From Planctomycetota bacterium (GTDB lineage: Bacteria > Patescibacteriota > Patescibacteriia > Patescibacteriales > UBA12465): a DNA stretch of 5,270 bases. Of this stretch, positions 5,215 through 5,270 are shown in pieces; the stretch's first letter is position 1; each line of letters starts with the position of its first letter. Location of the stretch: contig JALOQQ010000074.1 in assembly GCA_025453315.1 (NCBI GenBank), positions 1-5,270 of the forward strand, given 5' to 3'. The notes below the pieces were generated by a model. That model ran no database searches. It was not told the DNA's origin and saw nothing but the letters and a program-made list of their open reading frames with translations. The position numbers were made by a program, and so were the translations under genes.

Positions 5215-5270
5215 ATGTCTCTCTTCAAACGTCAGGGAAGAAGTTCTTTAGCCTTCACCCTCATCGAACT
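5215..5270 (+). CDS. Type IV prepilin-like protein, N-terminus only (3' partial)
   Basis: The first 18 codons plus two bases are present. They give a short basic leader (M-S-L-F-K-R-Q-G-R-S-S-L-A) followed by F-T-L-I-E-L, the class III signal recognised by prepilin peptidase. Cleavage would fall between Ala13 and Phe14, leaving the conserved Glu at +5 that guides pilin assembly; Ala at -1 instead of the usual Gly is tolerated in some pilins and pseudopilins. The truncated last codon (CT-) must be Leu. An in-frame TAA at 5203-5205 bounds the start. TATAAT at 5201-5206 could be a -10 giving an almost leaderless message, but no -35 fits, so read-through from the phosphorylase 24 bases upstream is more likely. 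Major pilin, minor pilin and pseudopilin cannot be told apart from this fragment. Confidence 0.82.
   Translation, partial: MSLFKRQGRSSLAFTLIE

Noticed and set aside
1..5270. Recoding of TGA (as in some Patescibacteria)
   Set aside because: All genes read through in the standard code, every stop is TAA, and no in-frame TGA is found, so there is no evidence either way for reassignment.

Overview
The window is AT-rich, and every gene in it reads on the + strand. All four complete stop codons are TAA, and no SD-like ribosome-binding site precedes any visible start. This compact, low-GC style fits Candidate Phyla Radiation bacteria (Patescibacteria), as do the ArgS variant, a small cytochrome b5 lipoprotein and a type IV prepilin start. 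That placement is an inference from style; no taxonomic marker is diagnostic here.

Layout: (1) Positions 2-1825 hold the C-terminal part of a Cu(I)-type P1B ATPase (CopA-like), with its 5' end outside the window. It does not stop after the last normal membrane helices. It continues through an extra transmembrane helix into a ~230-residue C-terminal domain, predicted extracytoplasmic, that contains an internal repeat. A strong intrinsic terminator follows at 1826-1854. (2) A near-consensus extended -10 promoter (1940-1967) drives a 124-aa lipoprotein carrying a cytochrome b5-type haem domain (2008-2382). (3) After 42 bases comes full-length arginyl-tRNA synthetase (2425-4257), probably on the same transcript. 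It ends in a terminator region where two alternative hairpins share one arm (4274-4325). (4) A new promoter and a small leader hairpin precede a nucleoside phosphorylase of the Udp/DeoD family (4423-5190). (5) 24 bases later, with no terminator between, the first 18 codons of a type IV prepilin-like protein begin (5215 to the window edge).

Functionally, the window combines metal efflux and envelope redox (ATPase, b5 lipoprotein), translation (ArgS), nucleoside salvage and a surface filament gene. The item most worth a second look is the ATPase C-terminal extension. Its two diverged repeats resemble the periplasmic domain of MacB-like transporters, and each keeps a Met-Met pair and a histidine that could receive Cu(I) outside the membrane. 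No RNA genes, CRISPR arrays or insertion sequences were seen, and no stretch over 300 bases lacks a gene.
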